From: Anastrepha obliqua | Lineage: Eukaryota > Arthropoda > Insecta > Diptera > Tephritidae | DNA length: 64,000 nucleotides | Direction: 5' to 3' | Assembly: GCF_027943255.1 (NCBI RefSeq) | Contig: NC_072895.1 | Location: 26,758,001-26,822,000, forward strand | Part shown: positions 1 through 11,990 of the stretch, one piece after another | Numbering within the stretch: position 1 is the stretch's first letter | How the letters are laid out: every line of letters starts with the position of its first letter | Notes under the pieces: generated by a model | Databases searched by the model: none | What the model saw: the letters and a program-made list of their open reading frames with translations, nothing else | What the model was told of the DNA's origin: nothing | Translations under genes and position numbers: made by a program

Positions 1-451
1 ATGTTGAAAAATTGAATTTTGTCCGGCCGCCGGACCACTGTGCAATGGGTTTCGAGCCCGGGCTCTACCGAATGATGGTACCGAGTAATCCTACTTGGCT
101 ATCAACAACGAAAACTTCGAATATGAATTATTTAGGACCACAGATATAATTTTTTTTTTAATATTTCGGCTACAGCGTCACCAGGGGGATCGGCTTACAG
201 CCTACGAATAGAGTTTGAGCGATTTGCAAATAACGAAAACTTATATCATTTACATTTGCAGGAGCCGAGGGCTCAAGTGAATTGCTTCAGATGTTTAATT
301 GCCAAAACCACAATTTTCGTTAAGTTTAAAATGACTGGAAAAAACATTAGAACAACTTTGTTTGGAATACAAAATTAGAAAAATTCTGGGTTTACTATAG
401 TTTTTATAATCTCATCATTAGAATTAAAAAAAGTAAATAAATAAATAAATA
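1..451. other. No recognisable gene
   Basis: AT-rich DNA after a GC-richer first 100 bases. I see no supported coding exon, structural RNA or repeat boundary. Confidence 0.5.
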
Positions 452-630
452 GTTCGTGCGTTCCATTCAGCTAGGTGTTTCGTCGAGCTCCTCCTCCTGT
501 TTGTGGTGTACGTCTTGATGTTGTTTCACAAATGGAGGGACCTTCAGTTTTAAGCCAAATCCGAACGGCAAATGAGGAGCTTTTTCATGGCAGAAAGACT
601 CTCAGTGTTTTGTTTTTGTTTGTTTGATGG
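452..630 (-). repeat. SINE 3' fragment
   Basis: The segment containing GAGCTCCTCCTCCTGTTTGT and ACAAATGGAGGGACC matches the 3' half of the tRNA-derived SINE seen complete at 11696-11990 and 22801-23097. The tRNA-like head is missing. The copy is diverged. Confidence 0.75.
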
Positions 631-2100
631 GTGAGGTAGGGTTCAAAATGCCTTCGGACTTATAGCGACCGTCGTCTATGTACTACGTTGAGGGGCGTGG
701 CTGCTAAAGCAATTCCACCTCTCCTTCTGGGGAGACACGCTTCCCGCAACTACTTTCTGCATTACTTCGGTAGGACCCTGAGCGACGTCCATACAATGAA
801 CTAGTTCTATTCACCAACGTCTGGGTCCACCGTATTTGTAACCAGCGTTCATGCAAGGGGCTCGTCTTCTTGTGTCTCTGTCTGGGAGGCTTCGTTTTGT
901 TGCACTGTGTCAAGGTCTATCTTTCTCTTTCGCAGTATCTCTTTACTCGTTCCAGCTGCCCTCGTGTTCAAGCAGGTTTTCAATTGCCTAGAGTTACTTA
1001 TTTGAAATACCAAAAGCGTTCTATGAAAGCCCAGAATATACGAATGCTCGATATTTGTATCGCCAACTGAAAAATAACAGATCAGAGTCCGCATTTCTAT
1101 GACCACCACTGTGTATGTGTGTGTCTTTTGTATGGAACCTCCATCGAATAAATCTTGTATTCATCTTGTAGATAAAGTGCAAATTAAATTACGAGGATAT
1201 TGGCTTTTAATCTCAAACTCACGTATGCGCGTACAAAAATGCTCAGATATGTGGCGCAATTATTTCATATGCAACAAAAAAGCTCCAATTGCTACCGAGT
1301 TGCCTTTCTTTTTTAACCGTTTTGCAATAATATGTTGCAATCGCCATAATTCTAGGCTGGTTCACGACTTTTAGGCGATTTTTAATTAATAAAACGTTAG
1401 CCAAGATCGGCTGCCGATCGGCCAACACGTCGAGCGGATCACGTCTGCTGGCCACATTACTTACAGCCGGCCATACATTAGTAATGGTCCATTAATTCAG
1501 CAAACATTTGTTTGCGCACACACATGCACACGTACGTGTAATGCTACATTTCTTGGCATTTTCAGTGCATGAGCAACATTCTAAATGGCTATGGTGGCCA
1601 ATTGGGGATGGTAATTTTTCCAAAGTGCTGCTGTTGCAACGAATTACCAGACGTGGTTAGACGGCGGTTAGTGCTACCGCAAATTTTATTTTATACTTTA
1701 GGCGCAAAATTGTTTAACTAATTAAAAATTGCATTTATGGCTGATAAGCATTGATCCGTTCGTTAGTTAATTGCTTTATAGTGTTAGCGTTTTCCCCTTT
1801 GGGAGCGAATAAGAGTTAATGAAGTCAATTGCAAGTGTAACGGATGTAAATTTAATTGCTTGTGAGTAATTGTATAGCTGGGAAATCGTCGCTAATGATG
1901 CTGATCAATGTTGATATCCAAACATAATTTTGGTATTAATTGGAAATCAATAGAGGCTGCCAACGTATTCGACTGCCAACGTAACTCTACTATTCGATTA
2001 ATACCAGATTCGAATCACCTTGGAGACGAAGAAATTAAATTATTGAAAAAGTTTTTATAAAAGGTAATTTTTTAAAAGCTATAGGAAAGTTTTTCAAAAA
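631..2100. other. Unassigned sequence
   Basis: Between about 650 and 1110 the base composition is less AT-rich, and the - strand has two overlapping short open frames (704-913 and 849-1109) with no motif I recognise. They could be remnants of a retroelement ORF1, but nothing proves it. From 1110 to 2100 I see only AT-rich DNA. Confidence 0.4.
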
Positions 2101-2135
2101 AACACAAGTAAAATTCAGAAAAATACATGACACTT

Positions 2136-2830
2136 TTATTTAAATCGATAGTACAGTCCATATAATTTAATATAATATTTGAAGATTATTTCATGCAAAT
2201 GTTCATCGCGACTGCGCTTCAAATGGTCCAACCGCTTAGTCCAATTTTGGCATACTCTTTCAAATGTTTCGGCCGGTATCTCACATATAAATGTTTTAAT
2301 GTTGTCTTCCAATGCGTTAATTGAAGCAGGCTTGTCTGAATAGACATGAGCTTTAACATAGCCCCACAGAAAATAATCGAAAGGCGTTATATCACACGAT
2401 CTGGGTGGCCAATTGAGAGGTCCCGAACGTGAAATAAAATGTTCACCGAACTCACCTCTCAACAAATCCATTGTTACGCGTGCTGTGTGGCATGTGGCAC
2501 CGTCTTGCTGAAACCACATGTCATGCAAGTCAAGCTCTTGCATTTTCGGCAAAAAAAAGTTGGATTTCATTTCACGGTAGCGCTCACCATTCACAGTTAC
2601 GTTACGATTCGCAGCATCTTCGAAGAAGTACGGTCAATGATACCTCCAGCCCATAAACCGCACCAAACTCTTACCTTTTCTGGGTACATTGGTAGCTCTT
2701 GCAATTCTTCTGGCTGATCTCCACTCCACAATCGACAATTCTGCTTATTTACGTACCCATTGATCCAAAAATGAGCTTCGTCGCTGAACACAATTTTTCG
2801 ATAAAAAAGTGGATCTTAAACTTTCTTAAC
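2136..2830 (-). pseudogene. Mariner-superfamily transposase fragment
   Basis: Catalytic half of an IS630/Tc1/mariner transposase read on the - strand. Visible motifs in order are FSDEAHFWINGYVNKQN with the first catalytic Asp, VWCGLWAGGII, WFQQDGATCHTA with the second Asp, and WPPRSCDITPFDYFLWG with the third acidic residue. About 36 residues separate the second and third Asp, longer than the 34 of classical mariner. One frameshift near 2595 splits it into two frames, and the N-terminal DNA-binding part is missing. A related copy lies at 24019-24915. The fragment abuts R1-type debris at about 2830, so it was truncated or overwritten there. Exact subfamily is not assigned. Confidence 0.85.
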
Positions 2831-4870
2831 AGAACACGCATATTTATAAAGACGATTCATGGTTAAATTATAGACCAAACTGAAGATGTTTGACAGTGAA
2901 ACAAAACACGAAACGTGCGTCCACTGTTTAAACCAACTGTTTAAAAAGATAATAGCTAAAAAATCACCCTTTAGTAAGGAGAATGCGAAAAGAGTTTCGC
3001 GCAAAAAGGTATATTCAGCATCATCGTCAGCTGAGTCACCATATTTGCATGTGGGTTGTTCGCATTTTCCTATATTGAACAGGTATTTCTGAACATATGC
3101 GTGCCCGGAAAGCACTTGGGTTGCATGAAAATTGTCTTCACAGAAGTATCTGCTGTACCATGTAGCGACGTCCTTCATTAGCCTAGTCGTCCATCCACCG
3201 CTTGTTTCGTTACTCCAACGGTCTTATGATAGGCTTATCGTTTCGTCATTTATTTCCCGCACTGGAAGTTTGCTATATTAACTTCATCTTCCATCCCCTC
3301 GTTTTTTTATGCCCACATATTTCTCCTCTCACAGGCTAGTAAATCTATCGGTATTCAACCGCTTATCACTTGAAAAGCTGGAAAGCTGTCCCTGATACTG
3401 TGCGGTACAACTTTGAGAGCTGCTGTTCATCGTACCGCTGCTAGGAGCTTACATCGGTTATTTGCCTTTAGCGCATTTTCCCACAGTTCAGCTCCATATA
3501 AGGGAACGGTGTCCGTCATTATTTTCCATTTCCTTTGGGTTGGTCCTCTACGTCTGTCATCATTCTACTCAGTAGGGATGCCATCTTAGCGGTTTTCTCT
3601 GCTGCGTGTTTTATTTGAGCCTTATCCTTCTTGGGTGCAGTCTTTTGCCTAGATACTTTAGATTCTTTTTGTGGTGCGCAAGTTTGCATGCTAACTTCTA
3701 ACGCGATGTGCTTCTTGGTTAGCAGTATTAGCTCCGTTTTGTCTGCGACTTATTTGTGGCCACGTGAATCTAGCTACGTTTGTGTCCACATCATGACTTG
3801 GTTAAGTTTTCTACGAGCTTCTTCAAAGTTTCGTGTCGTGATAACTGCAGCGATATCGTCTGCGCATCCGATTTTAAAGGTAATTTCGGGTATTTTTATA
3901 TAGAATATCTCGTCATAGCTGATGTTCTTTAATTTGAGTGCAAGAATTGCTACTCCTGATGTGACGTCTATGCAATGAGAACCTTCTGGGGCTTGATAAA
4001 CGAGTTTGCGGTCTCCCAAGTAATATCCCCAGTATATGCTGTAGATATGCCCCGGAATTTTTAACCTTAGCTCTATGGCAGCTAATATGTCCGCCTATCT
4101 TACGCTGTTGAAAGCGTTCCTTACATCTAAGGTGGCAACGAGGATTATACTTCTGGATTGAATACTACGCGGTTGCAGTGCTTCTACGCTGTGTATGACA
4201 GTTTCGGTGTCCCCTTTGCAGACTTTCAGCGTGTAAAGCCGTGCCGTATTGCTATAGTCCTCCGGCATTATCTATGGCTGCGACCTGTCGAAGCTCGATC
4301 AGTCTTTCAAGCAGCTTACCAGCTAATAGGAGGTAATGGTAGACTTGCTTATTAGCACGAGCTGCTGATTTTGTGGGAGAATTCCATCTCTGAGATAGGG
4401 TTTTACATTGTCTAGTAAGACTTGTGTTCGCATTTTTGCGATCTGCTTGAAAACTTCTGCAGTTACGCCATCCGGTCTTGGTGCCTTGTTGTTTTGGAGT
4501 TTACTCGCAGCTCACTGGAGTTCCTCGCTGGTGAGAGTCTCCACTCTTTTGTCACATTTACTTGACACTCAGCGCTTTCTCTGATTTCGTGACGTGGAAA
4601 GAGTTCTTTTACGATGTAATCCATTGTGCTCGAGTTTAGTTCCGGTGTAGGCATTCTGGCTCCAAATTTCTTCACCGCAATCGTGTACCCAAGTCACCAG
4701 AAGTAGCTGTTTCTTCCCGGAGTTCCTCCCATTTTTCTTTCTCTCTTCTTGCAATAGCGTCCCTTAGCTGCCTTTTTTCACTCGTGTATGCCTCTGCGTC
4801 CTTAGTGGCTTGCCTGGTTCGGCTAGCTATATTATATTTTTGTCTGAGGCGAGGCTCCATCAATCGAAAC
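2816..4870 (-). pseudogene. R1-clade non-LTR reverse transcriptase, decayed
   Basis: On the - strand, scattered frames resemble an R1-type ORF2 in the right order. A basic linker with RQLRDAIARREKEKWEELRE and then MPTPELNSSTMDYIVKELFP precede the reverse transcriptase (4463-4863). GCADDIAAVITTRNFEEARR is the catalytic palm motif (3774-4019, normally YADD). A C-terminal tail reads VLSGHAYVQKYLFNIGKCEQ, followed by a Cys and DDAEYTF (2816-3178). Many stops and shifts separate them, so no protein is made. The same tail type recurs on the + strand at 39.5 kb. The 5' portion (ORF1, endonuclease) is absent. Between these landmarks the assignment rests only on order and orientation. Confidence 0.75.
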
Positions 4871-5071
4871 TACACAATGGCTATGAAGTAAGATCGCAGC
4901 CCATCCAGAGAAGCTGAGTAAAAACCCAGCCATGAATGTTTGCCAGATGTAATTGGATGCGAACCCGAGTTTAACAGTTTAGTTAATTGGCAATTATGGC
5001 TTCGACATTTAAATCTGTTTAAGAAATAAAAGATCTAGGTTTAGTTTTTGATACTCATTTTTAAATCTTAT

Positions 5072-5850
5072 AGACCTTATTTTACAAAGACGGCTCCAAA
5101 ACTTTGGACTGAAGGGGAGCGGGTATTTACTGCTCAAATCTAGGGAATAGACAGTCTATCAAGCTGCCGGAGCAGAGCAGTTTTTTCCAACCTCATATTA
5201 TATTAGGTCCAACAGAGCAGGGAAGCCATAGAAAGGCTTGCCGCAAACAGAAAGCTGCACATTTATTGGGAACCGGGTCACAAAGGTATATAGGAAATAA
5301 AATAGTAGATGACCTAACTAAAAGTGCTATTAACCTACCATTTGAACAAGAGAACAACATACAAAAATCGTTATTACATACAACGAAATGGACGACTACA
5401 TGAAATAACAAGCGAAAGTTAGGTGTACTAATCTGACCACAAACAAAACTAATGATAAAAACCTGACTATATTCGTACTTATATTATCACGAAAAGACTG
5501 CAGAGCTATTTTAGGTGTGCTGACGTGCTGATAATCTATTAGCTGGACATGCTCACAAGCTAGACTTTGCCAGCGATAACAAATGCAGGAAATGCCGAGA
5601 GAATTTAGAGGAAATTTTAGAGCATCTTCTGTGTCTTTGTATGGCATTATCAAAAACGCGCTTGAAATGCCTGGCAGCTCTATAGAATGAGAGTCTGGAT
5701 AATATCTCTAAAATGCATCTTCCAGTACTACTTAGATTTCTTAAAAGCGTTGACATCCCACGTGATGTCTACTTTAAATCTTAATAGAGGTCAGTATCCA
5801 TCTGGTATCGCTAGGGTCGAAAAGGTCTATGCCTGGCTTAATGCCAGCCG
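5072..5850 (+). pseudogene. RNase H tail of a jockey/I-like retroelement
   Basis: A broken + strand frame begins with FYKDGSK, the first RNase H Asp in a mutated FTDGS motif. It continues with IGNKIVDDLTKSA, the expected GNE-ADELA site with changes. A Cys-rich end follows, CRKCRENLEEILEHLLCLC. Several in-frame stops are present. Only the 3' end of the element is represented. Confidence 0.7.
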
Positions 5851-5939
5851 GGTTAAGCTAAACTAACTTTTTCTATCTAAAGCGTACTTTGTTCTTGGCT
5901 TGATAAGAATAAATAGCTCAAACTTTGCAGACTTTTACA

Positions 5940-6515
5940 CTCTTAAGTTGTTGTTTAGTGCTTTTGTTCGATCTACATTATAATGTGCCGAATTTATTTG
6001 GAGATTTTGCCACCAATTTTCTCTCAACAGAATTTATCGCGTACAGAAAGTATATCTTCAGTATGCACTCTCCTTCCTGAATTTCTCTGATCCTGTCCCA
6101 TCATTTGATCCGGATACTTCTAATTAGTCTTAAGCAACTAGAAAGTAGAATACCGGTTTTGTCGCTGTCTTTTTTGTTTAATATTTTCAAGGAGAAATTG
6201 ACTGTTCCTGATCCCTTTTAGAAATGATTTACTTTTTGGTCACTGCTCTGGTCACCGCACTTTACGTAACAAATATCCCTTCCATTTGAATAGATTCAGA
6301 ACTTGTAATACCAGCAATGATTTTATTGTTCGATCTCTTCAAGTACTCAATGAAATCACGAATTATACTGAACATTACATGATTGTACACATCTCAACTA
6401 TGCTTTTCTGCTCAATAAAACTGTGTGCTGTAATTTAACTAAACTATTTGATAACCATATTTTTGTAGTAAGAACATTTGATTTTAAAATGAATAAATAA
6501 AAATAATAATAAATT
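5940..6515 (+). pseudogene. Non-LTR reverse transcriptase C-terminus (CR1/jockey-like)
   Basis: The + strand translation CAEFIWRF followed by RIYRVQKVYLQYALSF resembles the thumb and C-terminal region after the reverse transcriptase palm in CR1- and jockey-like elements lacking RNase H. The frame is broken repeatedly. It ends in an A-rich stretch (6490-6515) that may be its tail. A related copy lies at 18514-19040. Confidence 0.55.
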
Positions 6516-6519
6516 CCCC

Positions 6520-7140
6520 ACAATCCTATTAACTTTAATCCAAGTCACGTGCTGCAAGTTGCTTTTAGCCAAGACCTATCCGTCACATCCTTGATTCTGC
6601 AGTGATACCAGCCTCACATTTTGCGAGGGCATCCAGGAGTTGGAGTGAGAGTGTAGACACAGTAAAGATAATTACGCAGCGGTGGTCTACATTCGAGAAG
6701 GTCATACTTTATAGATGGTTTTTAGGTCCTTCATATATGTAATAACCGTTCTTAAATGGCCCAGCTCCGGGCCATAAATTAATAATAAATAATAAAATAA
6801 ATATTAATCATTTATTGCTGTCGAAAACCTCCAGCGCTAGCGCTGCGTAGTATAAGCCCAAATTGACCCTATCGCAAGATTTATATCTTTTGCCAATGAC
6901 GTCGTGCGTTAATATATATTTGAAGTACGCAGCTTCAATGCACAAAAAGTCAAGCAATTGGAAGCATAAGGATCAAAATCAAATAAAGATTTCACTCACT
7001 CAAAATTATTTCTTAACTAAAAAGTTATTCAGAAATAAAATTAAGTGATTAATTTTGCACCAAGTCGTTTTTTTTTTGTTTTTTTCTATTTTCTTGACAA
7101 TAAATTGAATACAAAAAAAATTTTAAATTATAATTAAATT
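6520..7140. other. Unassigned; possible retroelement 3' UTR
   Basis: A 300-bp block ends in an (AATAAT)-rich stretch near 6780-6810, which could be the tail of another retroelement. It has no diagnostic coding motif. The rest is very AT-rich. Confidence 0.3.
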
Positions 7141-7144
7141 TTAA

Positions 7145-7878
7145 GGGACAGATACCTGTAAACGGCCATATTTTCCCTGATTTTCATTAAAATTATTTAA
7201 AATGATGAAACCAATATATTTTTTGCAAAATTGGCATACAGTTTATTTACATATACATTAAAATACTATACAATTTATTTTTTTTTAATCATTTAAAATG
7301 GCGGATGTACACTCAATTCTTCCAGGAAGGTCGCAGTGGGGCTTCTCAATGGGCGGGCATTGTAGCATCGGCGTCAGTGACCTGAATACAAAAAACCAAA
7401 AATTTTTTTATTTATTAATGTCATAATTTCTATATGAATTAAACAAAAATGAAAAAAAAAATTCGCTGAATAAAATGCTTAAAAAAAATTAATTTTGTGG
7501 CGCATTTTCCTACTATTTTTGCTTCGAAAAAATTTTTTTTCGAAAAATTTTCGAAAACTTATATTCACATAGAAAGTAATATCATAAAAAAGATGTGTGT
7601 AATATTTCAGGGAGATCGGTCAATAACTTTTCGAGATATCGTGTACGCCAATTCGAAAAACATAGTTTTGAGAAAAACGCGTCTAAAGTTTGAATACATG
7701 AAAATTCCTCCCCTAGCGCTCGAACGCAGAGAATAGAGTTGTCAAGGTTGACGATCTGTAATATAAGAATTACTCCAATTTACGTTCTAAAATTTTTTGG
7801 ACATATTCTTAAAGGATTATATTAACATTTTATGAAAAAAAAAATTTTTTTTCCGAAATTTTACAAGTATCTATCCCC
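7145..7878. mobile_element. TTAA-flanked inverted-repeat element, 734 bp
   Basis: The left end reads TTAA then GGGACAGATACCTGTAAA (7141 on). The right end reads TTTTACAAGTATCTATCCCC then TTAA (ends 7882). The two are imperfect inverted repeats flanked by a TTAA duplication. No transposase is encoded, so the element is non-autonomous. Its interior around 7665-7690 carries a motif (TTTTGAGAAAAACGCG, then TAAAGTTT) also seen in the elements at 44241, 54450 and 60962. TTAA duplications are typical of piggyBac-type transposition, but the ends alone do not prove that family. Confidence 0.7.
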
Positions 7879-7882
7879 TTAA

Positions 7883-9711
7883 TGTAAACATTTATAAAAT
7901 ATAAAAAAATGAAAAATATAATAACAAACTATCACTCAAAGAGCTCCTTTTGTTCACTTTCGCTACGTTTTGCATTTAGCACCAAACTAATAAAGTTATC
8001 GCAATAACGAAAGTAAAATGTGTGGCTAACAACTTCGCAAAATGCGTTTACGTTGCACCATTTCGAAAACTTACATAATTTCATATTTCACAAACATTTC
8101 CCATAGCGAATTACTCTCCACCTCACTTGCTTTCGAATGACTTCGTCATCATTCCCCACTTTTCAGCCATCATCCATTTTAATGGTGATATAAAGTAAAA
8201 CTTTAAGTATGCAAATTCAGAAATGTCGCCAATTCACAACGAGTTCGCAGCCAAAGTCTTTTGTCTGCCTGCTGGCGTACTTTGGTGGTGCACTTTCGCT
8301 GAATATTTATTGCATTGCATGCCACCAACGGCATGGCGCAAAATTGCCGCTGTCAAGCGATGGATGAGCGCTTGACAAATTTGACTGACAACACACGCGG
8401 AAGCGGTAACACTAATGTTACTGCCGTTGTTGTTGTTGGTGTTGTTACAGTTTAAATTGCTGCCAACTTTATGACAGCTCGGAGAAGAAGCAAAGAACAC
8501 CTCAAACACATAGTCGTACATGCCACAGCGCATGCCACAGCACAGCTCTACCCAGGCCAATCACCACATCACTAGTATTATCTCATCTTCCCAACAGCGA
8601 ACAACACTAACAACAACGGCAACTACAAAATAATGACAATGTATGGCAACTGGCACGAACATAATCGCCACTTGATATGCATTTTCAATTGCCAGGCGCA
8701 GAAAGATGCTTTGTCATTGCTGTTGTTGTCGTTGTTGTGGTTTTATCTGCGATAGCGACAGCGTGGCGATACGCTGGCAGATCTCAACTTTGTGGTTTGA
8801 CTGAAAGGTTTTTCTGCTTACTTTTCTTTGCTCACTTATTGTAAGCTTCTGCTACTGCGTTTTTTCTATCAATTCGCTTTTTTCTATCAATTCGTTTTTG
8901 CTGTCATTTTTCTTTTTTTTTGCAACTGGTTACTATAGAAAATATGGAGAAAATAGTGTAGCAAAAGTAAAGGCATAGTGACGCGGCTTCTTGTTGTCAT
9001 AATTCGCCACAAAGATGCCATAAATTTCATAGTTGCCGCTCATTGTGCGCCCCCCGTGCACGTGGCTTTCACAGACACAAACGAGCGTACAAACAAATGA
9101 ATAAACAACAAATATATGAAAGTATAGTGTAAATAAAAAGCAAATTTTTTCAGTGTGAGAAACATGCGGTAACTGCAAAAACAACAGCAAAGTAATAGTC
9201 AGTGTACTGAACAATGAGACGAGTAATGAGCTGATGAAAACTTCAAGCAAATATGAGTGCATATGTGTGTGTATGTATTTGAGAAGCTCATAAGCTTATG
9301 TGCAAAAAGTACCAAAAGCAATGAAGTTGTAGGCTTTAGTGACATTCGATTTTTGACAAAATTTTTCCCTTACAAAAGATTGTATGTATTTATGAAGGTG
9401 AATAAAGGGGAACAAACTAAATCCTTTTTGGTAAAAATGGTAGCAAAAAAGAATTTTTTTACTTAAATGGAAGCAAACTACAAACGGTTTAAAAAATAAA
9501 TTTTAATTAATATTTGAATGTAAATAAAGGTAAAAATAGAATTTATTAGCGGAAATTGCCAAGTCTAACATTAAAACAAGAAATTATTTCACTTAATTCA
9601 AAATTTTATTTTGTGAATTAATTTTTAAATTTAAAACTGATCGCGAAGTTACGAAATTTCGCCAATATGAAACTACTTTGTTAAAAATAAATGATTGGCA
9701 TGTACAATTCT
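7883..9711. other. Mostly non-repetitive DNA
   Basis: The 8200-8900 part is less AT-rich than its surroundings, holds (GTT)n/(CAA)n runs, and does not repeat elsewhere in the window. It has the texture of fly regulatory or intronic DNA. A 108-codon - strand open frame (8234-8560) has no recognisable domain and is not called. Confidence 0.35.
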
Positions 9712-9830
9712 GTTAAGTGTTTGGCCGAAATCCTCCTCCTATTTGTAGCGCGGGTTCGACAAATGGAAAGACCTACAGTTTTAAACCGATTCCGGTAGAT
9801 GGTTTTTTATGAGAAGCTTTATTATGCTGG
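9712..9830 (-). repeat. SINE 3' fragment
   Basis: Contains TTTGGCCGAAATCCTCCTCC and ACAAATGGAAAGACC, matching the 3' half of the SINE at 22801-23097 in the same orientation. Short and diverged. Confidence 0.65.
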
Positions 9831-10399
9831 TACTGTGCTCTGGACACTTCATCCCTCCATGGCAAGATGGGCTCATTGGAAATAAGTTCCGTCAACTAAA
9901 ATTTTTTATAATGAGGTATGCAATGTTATCGATCGCGTCGGGACTATCCAATGTCCATGTCATACTACCATAGTCCTAAACATACCGTTGAGAACTCTTT
10001 AGCGAGTTGTTGCTCGTAAGCAGACCATTTTGAAAATGAAATGTATTTTTTACAAATTTTACCTCCACTACTCCACTTTTAGTCAAAATTTCTAGAGCTA
10101 GCAACCCAGTGTCTTGCTAAAGGAGCCGATTTGTCAATAGAGAACGAGAAAGCTGTCTACTGAGCAAACCTTTTATCATTGAATCATGATTCGTTATATT
10201 TATAGAATACCAAAACCTGGATGCAAGGAAAAATGCAAAACTTTGAAAAAGTTCGTAAATTTTTTTTTTAGATTTAATTTTCAGATGAAGCGCTAAAACA
10301 AAACATTGTTTGAGAATTTTTATTAATGAATATGAATTGAGGTAGGCAGGTGAATGGTTGAAGTACCAGTCTGACACTCCTCAAGTAGCACTAAAACGC

Positions 10400-11400
10400 C
10401 GTTTTGATACTATAATATTATGAGACCTCCAACAGGCAGGTATCAGCAGCCAGCCAGAACTGTTGTTATAATGGAGAAGATTGATGGGACTTAGGTTGGC
10501 GCACTGCCCCTAGCTGTCGATGAAAAGAGCACCCAGTGAACTTAATTTTTGAGCTGCCAAACGCGAACATTTACAGAGAAAATGCGCAACAGTCTCCTTC
10601 TCTGAAAGGTTTCCACAGCTTCTGGAAAGGGAGCTGAATGCTAACCTTAACTTTTCCACGTGTGTGCCGATCGTTCAATGACCGGCAAACGTAGCTAGGA
10701 GTTTGGAAATTGAATGGTGCGGAGTCATCAGAACTATCTGCGTCCTGCGTATGTTGTACTGGAACCAAGCGGTTTTTGAAATAACTCAACTCAAAAACAT
10801 GGAGCTCCATCTTTTTCTGCTTTTCTGAGAAATAAGTTGCGCAATTCCGCTTTAAATCAAGGGGGTGCCGATGTCTAGATAGAAGACCTCTGAGACCAAT
10901 TCAGTTGACTCTTTCCTGGCAAGCTCGTTAACAATTTCATTTCCCTCTATGTTCCTATGTCCTGGAACCCAGATCAGAGAAGTGTTACCTGCACAACCAA
11001 GACATTTTATCTCCTCACAGAAGTTGAACAGATTGGATATGAAGCATGGCGTCGTGACTACCAAAAACATGTTGATATATCTCTCGCCCCGCGTACCCTA
11101 TTCATTTTGCATGCCTGCTGGATCGCAAAGACTTCTGCCTCACAAACATTAGCAGTATTCGGCAATTTTAAGGAAATAGATAAATTGCTGATTTAGAAGA
11201 TAAAACCTCTGCTCCGTCTCCCGATTCCATCTTGGACCGTCAGTGCAGACAGAGGTATCAGCTTCGATGCAGATTTTCCCTTCGTTCCAATCGTGTCTAC
11301 TTGTGAAGATTGCCCTGGCAAGACCCTCGAACTCCAGTTTGCTGTTAGAGATATCTGTACGAAGTTAACCTAATATACTATAGTTTCTAAGCTTTTTTTC
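10400..11400 (-). pseudogene. Jockey-like RNase H fragment, family H1
   Basis: A - strand segment with LIWVPGHRNIEGNEIVNELARKES (10852-11070) is the third and fourth motif region of an RNase H domain. Downstream, a decayed Cys-poor tail (10571-10810) corresponds to HSISKLIAVFTGHWVIGTHA in other copies. Frames are broken by stops and shifts. Copies of the same family (called H1 here) are at 13790-15150 (+), 21590-22690 (-) and 61620-62200 (-). All are 3' pieces of one non-LTR retrotransposon family whose reverse transcriptase is largely missing. Confidence 0.8.
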
Positions 11401-11695
11401 TTGTAGCTGTATGGAGGATGAGATGAATCACCTCAGTACTTATAAGTACACCTGAGTTTTCCTGCTGTTGGGAAGTTAAGATTCAGATATCGTGGCTCTC
11501 GTTTTCTAACTGCGACAGCAGAGTTAGCAAGTTTTATATTATCATGAGTACGCTGCCCTTTTAACAGCGCTAACTAGCCCCATCCAGTTTAATTACTTTT
11601 ATTCTATCAATGACACCACATCTTCAAAGTGAACCACGTTCTCATTAGAGCCAACTACTCCGAAAGCTTCGTATTGAGCTGACTAAGTCTCATGA

Positions 11696-11990
11696 GCGGC
11701 CGCCGTAGCCGAATGGGTAGATGCGTGACTGACATTCGGAAGCACAGAGGTTCGAATCTCGGTGTATGAACATCAAATATTAGAAAAAGTTCTTTCTAAT
11801 AGCGGTCGCTCCTCGACAGGCAATGACAAACCTCCAAGAGTATTTCTGCTATGGAAAATCACATTCATGAAAAACAAAATTTGCCGTTCGGAGTTGGCTT
11901 AAAACTGTTGGTCCCTCCATTTGTGGTACAAGATGCATGCCAGAAATAGAATGTGGAGCTCGACCGAACACCTAAAAAGTGTGCGTGCCA
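11696..11990 (+). mobile_element. Full-length tRNA-derived SINE
   Basis: The head looks like a tRNA gene promoter: an A box TAGCCGAATGGG at about 11706, and a B box GGTTCGAATCTC at 11749-11760, spaced as in tRNAs. A unique body follows (GGCAATGACAAACCTCC, then GCCGTTCGGAGTTGGCTT), with a 3' end containing GAGCTCGACCGAACACC and GTGTGCGTGCCA. It is about 295 bp. Internal A and B boxes imply RNA polymerase III transcription, and mobilisation would depend on a partner retrotransposon. A second complete copy lies at 22801-23097, with fragments near 452, 9712, 16045 and 60535. Confidence 0.85.

Noticed and set aside
20..75. tRNA-like stretch with TTTCGAGCCCGGG
   Set aside because: Weak B-box resemblance only; no A box at the right distance and no cloverleaf.
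1560..1612. Possible micro-exon between TTTTCAG and GTAATT
   Set aside because: Weak donor, only 45 bp, and its phase does not fit the next sha exon, which needs one carried base.
8234..8560. 108-codon - strand frame as a gene
   Set aside because: No domain, contains Asn repeats from a (GTT)n run, and no splice or start support.
11700..11770. Functional tRNA gene
   Set aside because: The A and B boxes belong to a SINE head repeated at 22801-23097; it is not a proper cloverleaf with an acceptor stem.
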